Shown: piece after piece, positions 1 to 5,470 of the stretch
Layout of the letters: the number at the start of each line of letters is the position of its first letter
Numbering within the stretch: position 1 is the first letter of the stretch
DNA from: Bacillota bacterium
GTDB taxonomy: Bacteria > Bacillota > Clostridia > Clostridiales > Clostridiaceae
Reading direction: 5' to 3'
Assembly: GCA_021779235.1 (NCBI GenBank)
Contig: JAJYBA010000055.1
Coordinates: 1 to 9,464, forward strand
DNA length: 9,464 bases
Notes under the pieces: generated by a model
What the model saw: the letters and a program-made list of their open reading frames with translations, nothing else
Told to the model about the DNA's origin: nothing
Database searches by the model: none
Translations under genes and position numbers: made by a program

Positions 1-39
1 GTTCCATCCTATAATATATAACAACTTCATCAAGAGCAT
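1..39 (-). CDS. Possible 5' end of an unrecognised gene, cut by the left window edge
   Basis: A perfect AGGAGG (minus strand, 48 to 43) precedes a frame that stays open to the window edge. Possible starts in that frame are ATG at 39 (3 nt from AGGAGG, too close), TTG at 33 (9 nt, ideal) and ATG at 30 (12 nt, slightly far). From the ATG at 39 the visible peptide is MLLMKLLYIIGWN, hydrophobic, as at the start of a membrane or secreted protein, but 13 codons prove little. It would be co-directional with the TrpR-like gene upstream. The binding site and start region lie in the loop of an 11-bp stem (19-29 with 51-61), so folding could affect translation. No family can be named. The main doubt is that the AGGAGG lies at the edge of an intergenic repeat and the open frame is very short. 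Confidence 0.35.
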   Translation of the reverse strand, partial: MLLMKLLYIIGWN

Positions 40-93
40 AAACCTCCTTCTGAAGTTGTTAATATTGCATCACCGCAGGTGATGATTAATATT
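19..93 (-). repeat. Intergenic repeat copy D (inverted relative to the others), two stacked hairpins
   Basis: Read on the minus strand, 66 to 45 matches 21 of 22 positions of the core of copy A (1189-1210), so this is a related element in the opposite orientation. It forms two perfect stems. The first is 19-29 with 51-61 (11 bp, 21-nt loop holding the AGGAGG at 43-48). The second is CATCACC (68-74) with GGTGATG (78-84) around a 3-nt loop, flanked by AATATT at 61-66 and 88-93, which can extend it. Neither stem is followed by a T run on either strand, so it is not a typical intrinsic terminator. Confidence 0.6.
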
Positions 94-149
94 AGTTAAA
101 CTGAGTAAATATACGTTAACCGTCCCTTTTTATCTGTAAATATAAAAAC

Positions 150-455
150 TTATTTCTTTGATTTCAAACGTTCTAATATAAGTTTATATCCATCATCACC
201 ATAATTTAGCGCTCTGTTGATTCTACTTATTGTGGCAGTGCTCGCCCCAGTAGTACTGGCTATATCCAAATAGGTCCTTTTCTCTGTTAACATTTTTGCT
301 ACTTGAAGTCTTTGCTCAAGTGCTTTAATTTCATTTATAGTGCATATATCCTCAAAAAACCTATAGCACTCTTCCCTTGTTTCCAGACTTAAAATGCCTT
401 CAAATAGAAAATCCATATCTTTACTTTCTAATTTAGAACTATACTCTTTCATCAT
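150..455 (-). CDS. yerC: YerC/YecD-family TrpR-like DNA-binding protein
   Basis: A small protein of 101 aa (100 aa if the second ATG is used) resembling the YerC/YecD branch of the TrpR superfamily, a family of about 100 residues in Firmicutes. Visible hallmarks, numbered from the second Met, are an N-terminal helical segment with EECYRFFEDICTINEI (28-42) and EQRLQVAKML (46-55), followed by a helix-turn-helix at about 60-82 with GASTATISRINRALNYG. This part corresponds to the TrpR reader that binds operator DNA. No tryptophan pocket can be claimed, and the family's targets are poorly defined. Two ATG codons are adjacent (453-455 and 450-452). The GAGGTG upstream is 4 nt from the first and 7 nt from the second, so the start at 452 may be the real one. 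It is separated from secG by a strong terminator and probably has its own promoter. Confidence 0.85.
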   Translation of the reverse strand: MMKEYSSKLESKDMDFLFEGILSLETREECYRFFEDICTINEIKALEQRLQVAKMLTEKRTYLDIASTTGASTATISRINRALNYGDDGYKLILERLKSKK

Positions 456-502
456 CCTTCACCTCTAATAATCATAGACTACTTTAAACAATTTTATCAT
501 TT

Positions 503-532
503 ATATTACATTTATACTATTAAAATTTTCAA
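503..532 (-). promoter_or_regulatory. Candidate sigma-A promoter of the TrpR-like gene
   Basis: On the minus strand, TTGAAA (532 to 527) and TAATAT (508 to 503) are 18 bp apart, giving a leader of about 45 nt before the ATG. The region is nearly all A and T, so chance matches are common. Its place between the secG terminator and the next gene supports it. Confidence 0.4.
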
Positions 533-605
533 AAATATATAAAAAATATATATTACTACAACTACCTTTGCCTTTACCAACTAATTCTATAGTTTCTTAA
601 TAAAT

Positions 606-637
606 AAAAAAAATGCAGTTTATTTAAATAAACTGCA
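606..637 (-). terminator. Rho-independent terminator of secG
   Basis: A perfect 24-bp palindrome (614-637, TGCAGTTTATTT with its complement) is followed on the minus strand by eight T residues (613 to 606). It lies about 80 nt beyond the secG stop. On the plus strand there is no T run, so it works in the direction of secG only. Confidence 0.85.
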
Positions 638-717
638 ATGGAAGTCTAAAATGTCTATTTAGGCATCAGAAAAAATAACAAGTCAAAAATGCCTTCTTTA
701 TGGTTTAGCTAATTATA

Positions 718-948
718 TTATTTAATTAAATTTAACATCACTGTAGTTATAGTAAAGCAAATTGCTGAAACTACTGTAACTCTTGCCATGGTTGATTCAA
801 AAGTTTTTGTTTTATTTTTCGCATAAAAAGTATCAGAACTTCCTGCTACAAGACCACTTAATCCATTTGTTTTGCTAGGTTGCATCATAACTGAAACAAT
901 TATAGCAATAGAAGTTATAACTTGTAAAACTACTAAAAAACTGTGCAT
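718..948 (-). CDS. secG: SecG, preprotein translocase subunit
   Basis: A 76-aa membrane protein, the usual size for Gram-positive SecG. It has two hydrophobic segments (about residues 3-21 and 54-73) joined by a polar loop with the family signature MMQPSKTNGLSGLVAGSSD (21-39), followed by a basic stretch (KNKTKTF). SecG sits beside SecY and SecE in the plasma-membrane channel and assists SecA-driven protein export. The ATG is preceded by GGGGG (960 to 956) with a 7-nt spacer. It follows eno, as often in clostridia, but 316 bp away with a likely terminator and its own promoter between them, so it is probably transcribed alone. It ends at its own terminator (606-637). Confidence 0.93.
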   Translation of the reverse strand: MHSFLVVLQVITSIAIIVSVMMQPSKTNGLSGLVAGSSDTFYAKNKTKTFESTMARVTVVSAICFTITTVMLNLIK

Positions 949-980
949 GTGTACACCCCCTATTCATCTAATACATGATT

Positions 981-1009
981 ATTTTAGCATACTCTTAGTC
1001 AGCTTACAA
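981..1009 (-). promoter_or_regulatory. Promoter of secG (extended -10)
   Basis: On the minus strand the -35 is TTGTAA (1009 to 1004), the spacer is exactly 17 bp and the -10 is TAAAAT (986 to 981), preceded by TGC, which gives an extended -10 element. The predicted start is near 974, leaving a leader of about 26 nt that includes the GGGGG binding site. The rest of the eno-secG spacer (1010-1131) shows nothing I can name. Confidence 0.6.
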
Positions 1010-1131
1010 CATAATGTAATTCCCATACTCACACATAGTCTGCTACTTAAATTTCATACTTGAATTATTGTATTTTTTAGTTAAGTTTAACACAATTTCA
1101 CTTAAAAATCCACCTATGCGTAATTAAAGTC

Positions 1132-1163
1132 TAAGAGTATAGCCTATAAAGGCTATACTCTTA
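1132..1163 (-). terminator. Perfect 13-bp hairpin, probable end of the glycolytic transcript
   Basis: TAAGAGTATAGCC (1132-1144) and its complement (1151-1163) form a perfect 13-bp stem with a 6-nt loop, about 100 nt beyond the eno stop. On the minus strand the sequence after it is GACTTTAATTA, a poor U tract, so it may terminate only partly or act as a 3'-end stabiliser. It lies upstream of the secG promoter, as expected for an operon end. Confidence 0.55.
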
Positions 1164-1177
1164 CTTTAATCATCATC

Positions 1178-1250
1178 TTCCATGCTGAAATATTAACGAC
1201 TTCAGAAGGATAGACATTCATTTATAGGAGTTAGTATTTTTCCTTCTAAA
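1178..1250 (+). repeat. Intergenic repeat copy A, after eno
   Basis: It starts with TTCCATGC and has the core at 1189-1210. The first 33 bases match copy B (2676-2708) at 27 positions, and the core matches inverted copy D at 21 of 22. The ends form a stem AGAAGGA (1204-1210) with TCCTTCT (1241-1247). The orientation given is the one that reads AATATTAA then CTTCAGAAGG. It lies 15-87 nt past the eno stop, within the likely 3' untranslated region. Confidence 0.65.
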
Positions 1251-1264
1251 ATGTGGTTAATTAA

Positions 1265-2560
1265 TTATCTGTTGATGTTATAGAATGCTTTTAACCCTCT
1301 GTATTCAGCCATTTCTTCCAATTCTTCTTCTATTCTTAATAATTGATTGTATTTGGCAACCCTTTCGCTTCTAGCTGGAGCACCAGTTTTAATTTGTCCT
1401 GCATTCATAGCTACAACAAGGTCTGCTATTGTAGTATCTTCAGTTTCTCCTGATCTATGAGAAACTACTGCAGTATATCCCGCTCTTTCAGCCATTTCTA
1501 TAGCATTTATTGTTTCAGTTAATGTACCTATTTGATTTAATTTTATAAGAATTGAGTTTGCAGTTTTTCTTTCAATTCCCATTTTTAATCTGTCAGTGTT
1601 AGTTACAAATAGGTCGTCTCCAACTAATTGAACTCTATCTCCTAGTTTATCAGTTAAGTGCTTCCAACCTTCCCAATCTTCTTCCGCCATTCCATCTTCA
1701 ATAGAGATAATTGGGTACTTGTTAGCTAGTTCTACATAGTAGTCAGCCATTTGCTCTGGAGTTAATACTCTTCCTTCTCCTGCTAAGTTGTATTTTCCAT
1801 CTTCAAAGAATTCAGAAGATGCTGGGTCAAGAGCTATATAAATATCTTTTCCTGGAACAAATCCAGCTTTTTCTATAGCTTCCATTATAATTTTTATAGC
1901 TTCTTCATTACTTGATAAGTCTGGAGCAAATCCACCTTCATCACCAACACCAGTTGATAATCCTTTAGCTTTTAATAACCCTTTTAATGCATGGTAAACT
2001 TCTGAACTCATTCTTAAAGCCTCAGCGAAAGAAGTTGCTCCAACTGGCATAATCATAAACTCCTGTAAGTCTACATTATTATCAGCATGGCTTCCACCAT
2101 TTATAATGTTCATCATTGGAACTGGTAAAACTTTAGCGTTTACTCCACCAATATATTGATATAATCCAAGTCCTAATGACTCAGCAGCAGCTCTAGCGCA
2201 TGCCAGTGATACCCCAAGCATTGCATTAGCACCTAATTTGCTTTTATTATCTGTTCCATCAAGAGCTATCATCATTTTATCTATAGCTATTTGATCATAT
2301 ACATTCATTCCAATTATTTCTTCAGCTATTAGATTGTTTACATTATCAACAGCTTTTAAAACTCCTTTTCCGTTGTATATAGCTTTGTCTCCATCTCTTA
2401 ATTCTACTGCTTCAAATATTCCAGTAGAAGCACCTGATGGCACTGCTGCCCTTGCTACTGTTCCATCTTCTAATGTAACTTCAACCTCAACAGTTGGAAA
2501 TGCTCTTGAATCTAAAATTTGTCTTGCATAAACATCAATAATTTCAATAAAATTTTTCAT
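1265..2560 (-). CDS. eno: Enolase (phosphopyruvate hydratase)
   Basis: Converts 2-phosphoglycerate to phosphoenolpyruvate in the cytosol with Mg2+. At 431 aa it is full length. The N-terminal cap domain (about 1-140) has the substrate loop PSGAST (41-46). The barrel domain carries the expected active-site residues: His158, Glu167, Glu208 in GDEGG, metal ligands Asp245, Glu288 and Asp315, the catalytic base Lys340 in ILIKLNQIG, the signature SHRSGET (367-373), and Lys391. The ATG start is backed by GGAGG with a 9-nt spacer. It is the last glycolytic gene of the group, 206 bp after gpmI, a gap that holds a repeat and a 12-bp inverted repeat. A likely terminator follows at 1132-1163. No key residue is missing. 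Confidence 0.98.
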   Translation of the reverse strand: MKNFIEIIDVYARQILDSRAFPTVEVEVTLEDGTVARAAVPSGASTGIFEAVELRDGDKAIYNGKGVLKAVDNVNNLIAEEIIGMNVYDQIAIDKMMIALDGTDNKSKLGANAMLGVSLACARAAAESLGLGLYQYIGGVNAKVLPVPMMNIINGGSHADNNVDLQEFMIMPVGATSFAEALRMSSEVYHALKGLLKAKGLSTGVGDEGGFAPDLSSNEEAIKIIMEAIEKAGFVPGKDIYIALDPASSEFFEDGKYNLAGEGRVLTPEQMADYYVELANKYPIISIEDGMAEEDWEGWKHLTDKLGDRVQLVGDDLFVTNTDRLKMGIERKTANSILIKLNQIGTLTETINAIEMAERAGYTAVVSHRSGETEDTTIADLVVAMNAGQIKTGAPARSERVAKYNQLLRIEEELEEMAEYRGLKAFYNINR

Positions 2561-2601
2561 ATTTTATTACCTCCAAAATTTTTTTCTATGTTATTATTTC
2601 C

Positions 2602-2636
2602 TAAGTTAAATTAAGATACTCATATAATTTAACTTA
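2602..2636. repeat. 12-bp perfect inverted repeat upstream of eno
   Basis: TAAGTTAAATTA (2602-2613) and TAATTTAACTTA (2625-2636) are exact complements around an 11-nt loop, entirely A/T except one G-C pair. It lies about 40-75 nt before the eno start, in the leader. It could be an mRNA hairpin or an operator-like dyad. I do not see a convincing promoter next to it. Confidence 0.6.
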
Positions 2637-2675
2637 TTCTTAGATAATTTAGTTTCTTTCAATCAAATCATTAAA

Positions 2676-2754
2676 TTCCATGCTTTAATATTAAGAATTT
2701 CAGAAGGGTATGTAAGTATCCACCTATAGAGGTGTGGCACTTTCCTTCTGAAAT
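2676..2754 (+). repeat. Intergenic repeat copy B, after gpmI
   Basis: The best-formed copy. It starts with TTCCATGC and has its core at 2687-2708. The ends form a perfect 11-bp stem, ATTTCAGAAGG (2697-2707) with CCTTCTGAAAT (2744-2754). Inside it a smaller hairpin, CACCT (2721-2725) with AGGTG (2730-2734), caps the structure. The element begins 12 nt past the gpmI stop, so in the mRNA it forms a cruciform-like hairpin between gpmI and eno. No T run follows, so it is not a plain terminator. Confidence 0.7.
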
Positions 2755-2766
2755 CTCATTAAGCTG

Positions 2767-4302
2767 TTATTTAGATATTATTAAAGATTTCCCAGTCATT
2801 TCACTAGGTACATCAAGTCCCATAGCTTCAAGCATAGTAGGTGCTATATCAGCCAATATCCCGCTGTCCTTTAGTCCCTTACCATGGTTTGATACATACG
2901 TAAAAGGAACTAAATTTGAAGTATGCGCTGTCATAGGTTTTCCTGTAGAAAAATCAATCATTTGTTCAGAGTTTCCATGGTCTGCAGTTATAAATACAGT
3001 ACCATCTTTCTCTAGAACTTTATTAACAACTTTTCCAAGACATTCATCCACTGTTTCTATAGCCTTTTTAGCCGCTTCGAAAACTCCTGTATGACCTACC
3101 ATGTCTGGATTAGCATAGTTAAGTATAATCATGTCATATTCATCAGCTTCTAATCTTTTTAATAATTCTTCAGTAACCTCATATGCACTCATTTCCGGCT
3201 TTAAATCATAGGTAGCTACTTTAGGCGATGGTATGAGTGCTCTATCTTCGTTAGTATTGGGAGCCTCTACTCCTCCATTAAAGAAGAATGTAACATGGGC
3301 ATATTTTTCTGTCTCAGCTATTCTTAACTGTTTCTTACCCATCTTACTAACATATTCTCCTAAAGTGTTTGTGTAATCTTCTGATGTATATGCTACATCA
3401 ACGTTTTCTATAGATATATCATATTGAGTAAAAGATACATAGTTAAGAGATAGAGTTTCTCTTTTAAAACCATCAAATACTCTATCGTTTAATGCTCTAG
3501 TAATTTCTCTAGCTCTGTCTGGTCTAAAATTAAAGAATATTACACTATCATTGTTACTAATACTTGCCACAGGCTTATTATTCTCCATTATAACAGTTGG
3601 AAGAACAAATTCATCTGTCTTATTATCATGGTAAGCTTTGTTAACTGCATCTATTGCTGAGATATTTTCTTCACCCTTAGATAAAACCATAGCGTTATAT
3701 GCAAGCTCAACTCTTTCCCATCTCTTATCTCTATCCATAGCATAATATCTACCAGACACAGTAGCAATTTTTCCTACGCCAATTTCATTCATGTATTCTT
3801 CTAATTCTGATATGTATTGTAGTGCTGAACCTGGTTGCACATCTCTACCATCTAAGAAAGCATGCACATAAACATTTTTAGCACCTTTATCCTTAGCAAG
3901 CTTTATTAAAGCCTTTAAATGATCAATATGAGAGTGAACTCCTCCATCAGACAATAATCCTAAAAGATGTATAGAAGAATTGGTCTCAATAGCTTTATCA
4001 ATGGCTTTAGTAAAAGCAGGGTTTTTAAAGAAGTTTCCTTCCTTAATTTCTTTTGTTATTCTTGTAAGTTCTTGGTATATAATTCTACCAGCACCTATAT
4101 TTAAATGGCCAACTTCTGAATTTCCCATTTGACCCTCTGGTAGTCCCACATCAAGCCCACTTGCGCTTAACTTTGCATGTGGATACTTCTCTATTAATCT
4201 GTCATAGTTTGGTTTATTTGCTGCGAGTACCGCATTGCCATCTACATTATTTGATAATCCAAATCCATCTAAAATCATTAACATTACTGGTTTCTTTGGC
4301 AT
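2767..4302 (-). CDS. gpmI: 2,3-bisphosphoglycerate-independent phosphoglycerate mutase
   Basis: Interconverts 3- and 2-phosphoglycerate through a phosphoserine enzyme with two metal ions (typically Mn2+). It belongs to the alkaline phosphatase superfamily. At 511 aa it has the family's usual length. Visible residues are Asp12 in MLMILDGFG, catalytic Ser62 in GQMGNSEVGH, substrate His123 in SDGGVHSH, the DGRD motif at 151-154, FRPDRAR (259-265), and metal ligands Asp400, His404, Asp441, His442 and His460. I chose the ATG at 4302 because GGAGG lies 7 nt upstream and MPKKPVMLMILDGFG is the normal N terminus. A longer reading would run back through the 22-bp repeat array and is spurious. It lies 209 bp after tpiA. 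Confidence 0.97.
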   Translation of the reverse strand: MPKKPVMLMILDGFGLSNNVDGNAVLAANKPNYDRLIEKYPHAKLSASGLDVGLPEGQMGNSEVGHLNIGAGRIIYQELTRITKEIKEGNFFKNPAFTKAIDKAIETNSSIHLLGLLSDGGVHSHIDHLKALIKLAKDKGAKNVYVHAFLDGRDVQPGSALQYISELEEYMNEIGVGKIATVSGRYYAMDRDKRWERVELAYNAMVLSKGEENISAIDAVNKAYHDNKTDEFVLPTVIMENNKPVASISNNDSVIFFNFRPDRAREITRALNDRVFDGFKRETLSLNYVSFTQYDISIENVDVAYTSEDYTNTLGEYVSKMGKKQLRIAETEKYAHVTFFFNGGVEAPNTNEDRALIPSPKVATYDLKPEMSAYEVTEELLKRLEADEYDMIILNYANPDMVGHTGVFEAAKKAIETVDECLGKVVNKVLEKDGTVFITADHGNSEQMIDFSTGKPMTAHTSNLVPFTYVSNHGKGLKDSGILADIAPTMLEAMGLDVPSEMTGKSLIISK

Positions 4303-4332
4303 TATTGTTCCTCCCACCCATTGTTTGTAATA

Positions 4333-4358
4333 ATCAATATACATATATATGTATTGAT
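4333..4358. repeat. Near-perfect palindrome in the gpmI leader
   Basis: ATCAATA and ACATAT on the left (4333-4346, one extra T between them) are complementary to ATATGTATTGAT (4347-4358). This is a stem of about 10 bp once a 4-nt loop is allowed, purely A/T-rich. It lies about 20 nt before the gpmI ribosome binding site. Confidence 0.45.
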
Positions 4359-4406
4359 ATTTTACTGTTATAAATAATCCACTAATGTGGTCTAATTCAC
4401 TTAAGT

Positions 4407-4494
4407 AACTGCATCTACTGACGTAGATAATTGCATCTACTGACGTAGATAACTGCATCTACTGACGTAGATAACTGCATCTACCGACGTAGAT
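4407..4494. repeat. Four-unit 22-bp tandem repeat, each unit a palindrome
   Basis: Four contiguous units at 4407-4428, 4429-4450, 4451-4472 and 4473-4494. Unit 2 differs from units 1 and 3 by one base (C to T at its third position) and unit 4 by one base (T to C in the palindrome centre). Each holds ATCTAC, a 4-nt centre and GTAGAT, a 6-bp dyad. The array starts 17 nt after the tpiA stop in the direction of transcription. There are no unique spacers, so it is not a CRISPR. The 22-bp length is not a multiple of three, so it is not coding. Confidence 0.92.
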
Positions 4495-4511
4495 ATATTC
4501 TCTAAAATATC

Positions 4512-5258
4512 TTAATAGTTTACTATTCCTGCAAAGTCTTCTGCCTTAAGGCTAGCTCCTCCAATTAGTCCACCATCTATATCTGATTTACCCATTTGTT
4601 CTTTTATAGTTGATGGTTTAACTGAACCACCGTATTGAATTCTAAGTTTTTCTGATACATCGCTACCAAACATAGCCCCAACAGTTGTTCTTATAAAGGC
4701 AATTGTCTCATTAGCCTGATCAGCAGTTGCAGTTTTACCTGTACCTATAGCCCAAATTGGCTCATAAGCAATAACTAATTTTTCTACTTGTTCTTTTGTA
4801 AGTCCTTCTAAATCTAATTTAACTTGATTTTCTAAGACTTTCTCTGTAATATTTCCTTCTCTTTCTTCAAGAGTTTCCCCAATACAAAGTATAGGAATAA
4901 TATTATGTTTATAAGCAGCTTTCAGTTTTTTGTTTACAGTTTCATCAGTTTCATTGAAATACTGTCTTCTTTCACTATGTCCAATTATAACATATTCAAT
5001 ACCCATTTCTTTTAGCATTCCTGGAGCAACTTCACCTGTAAAAGCACCATTTTCTTCAAAATGCATGTTTTGAGCTCCTACTCTAATGTTTGTTCCCTTA
5101 GTTGCTTTTATTACAGCATCTAAACATAAAAATGTAGGACAAACTACAACCTCACATTGTGCATCTTTAACTAAAGGTTTTATTTCTTCAATTAAGCTTG
5201 TAGCCTCTGCTACAGTTTTATTCATTTTCCAATTTCCTGCAATTATACCTTTTCTCAT
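4512..5258 (-). CDS. tpiA: Triosephosphate isomerase
   Basis: Interconverts dihydroxyacetone phosphate and glyceraldehyde-3-phosphate in the cytosol. At 248 aa it is a single TIM barrel of normal size. Active-site residues are all present: Asn9 and Lys11 in AGNWKMN, the electrophile His94 in IIGHSERR, and the catalytic base Glu166 in AYEPIWAIGTG, which also starts the mobile loop 6. The phosphate-binding YGGSV (209-213) and GGASL (233-237) close the site. The ATG at 5258 is chosen because AGGAGGGG lies 5 nt upstream and MRKGIIAGNWKMN is the family's N terminus. A frame extension to 5300 has no such support. It lies 212 bp after pgk, in a spacer rich in inverted repeats. Confidence 0.98.
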   Translation of the reverse strand: MRKGIIAGNWKMNKTVAEATSLIEEIKPLVKDAQCEVVVCPTFLCLDAVIKATKGTNIRVGAQNMHFEENGAFTGEVAPGMLKEMGIEYVIIGHSERRQYFNETDETVNKKLKAAYKHNIIPILCIGETLEEREGNITEKVLENQVKLDLEGLTKEQVEKLVIAYEPIWAIGTGKTATADQANETIAFIRTTVGAMFGSDVSEKLRIQYGGSVKPSTIKEQMGKSDIDGGLIGGASLKAEDFAGIVNY

Positions 5259-5334
5259 GAAAACCCCTCCTAATATTCCTTTTTGGTAGATAAGAATCAT
5301 TAATTCTTATTATATCATTCTTAGACAAATAACA

Positions 5335-5387
5335 ATTATTAATTGTTATCTCCCTAGTATGTTTGTTGGAAGATAACAATTAATAAT
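5335..5387. repeat. 17-bp perfect inverted repeat between pgk and tpiA
   Basis: 5335-5351 and 5371-5387 are exact complements over 17 bp, and CC (5353-5354) with GG (5368-5369) can extend the stem past a mismatch. The left arm can instead pair inside itself (ATAACAAT and ATTGTTAT, 8 bp), so two folds compete. A further 8-bp hairpin, ATAAGAAT with ATTCTTAT, follows just downstream towards tpiA (about 5290-5310). No T run follows on the minus strand, so it is not a clear terminator. Confidence 0.7.
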
Positions 5388-5395
5388 AACCTTAG

Positions 5396-5424
5396 GTGCT
5401 GTAATATTAATGACTTCTGAAATG
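5396..5424 (+). repeat. Intergenic repeat copy C, after pgk (partial)
   Basis: A shorter, more divergent copy. The core at 5403-5424 matches copy A at 17 of 22 positions, including AATATTAA and GACTTC, and is preceded by TGCTG as in copy A. The CCTTCT closing arm of the other copies is missing; only a weak ACTTC / GAAGT pairing remains. It lies about 45 nt past the pgk stop. Confidence 0.45.
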
Positions 5425-5470
5425 TCCTTAATATTTATTTTGAAGTTTATTGTATCACAACTTTATTTAA

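Noticed and set aside
68..84. Intrinsic terminator after the TrpR-like gene
   Set aside because: The CATCACC hairpin is strong but no T run follows on either strand, and it belongs to the repeat element.
872..1063. Plus-strand 63-codon open frame across the secG start and promoter
   Set aside because: It overlaps secG and its promoter, has no ribosome binding site and a low-complexity composition.
2732..3094. Plus-strand open frames opposite the glycolytic genes
   Set aside because: They lie antisense within well-supported genes, show no ribosome binding sites or recognisable domains, and are expected from codon bias on the other strand.
4303..4458. N-terminal extension of gpmI by 52 codons
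   Set aside because: It would translate the 22-bp repeat array and leader hairpin, has no ribosome binding site, and the ATG at 4302 has GGAGG 7 nt upstream and the conserved N terminus.
4407..4494. CRISPR array
   Set aside because: The units are directly adjacent with no spacers and are short; there are no cas genes.
4407..4494. BlaI/MecI or CopY-type operator (TACANNTGTA) in the 22-bp repeats
   Set aside because: The TAC and GTA spacing is the same, but the inner A and T of the consensus are missing, and no such regulator gene is in the window.
5259..5300. N-terminal extension of tpiA
   Set aside because: It reads through the AGGAGGGG site; the family's N terminus begins at 5258.
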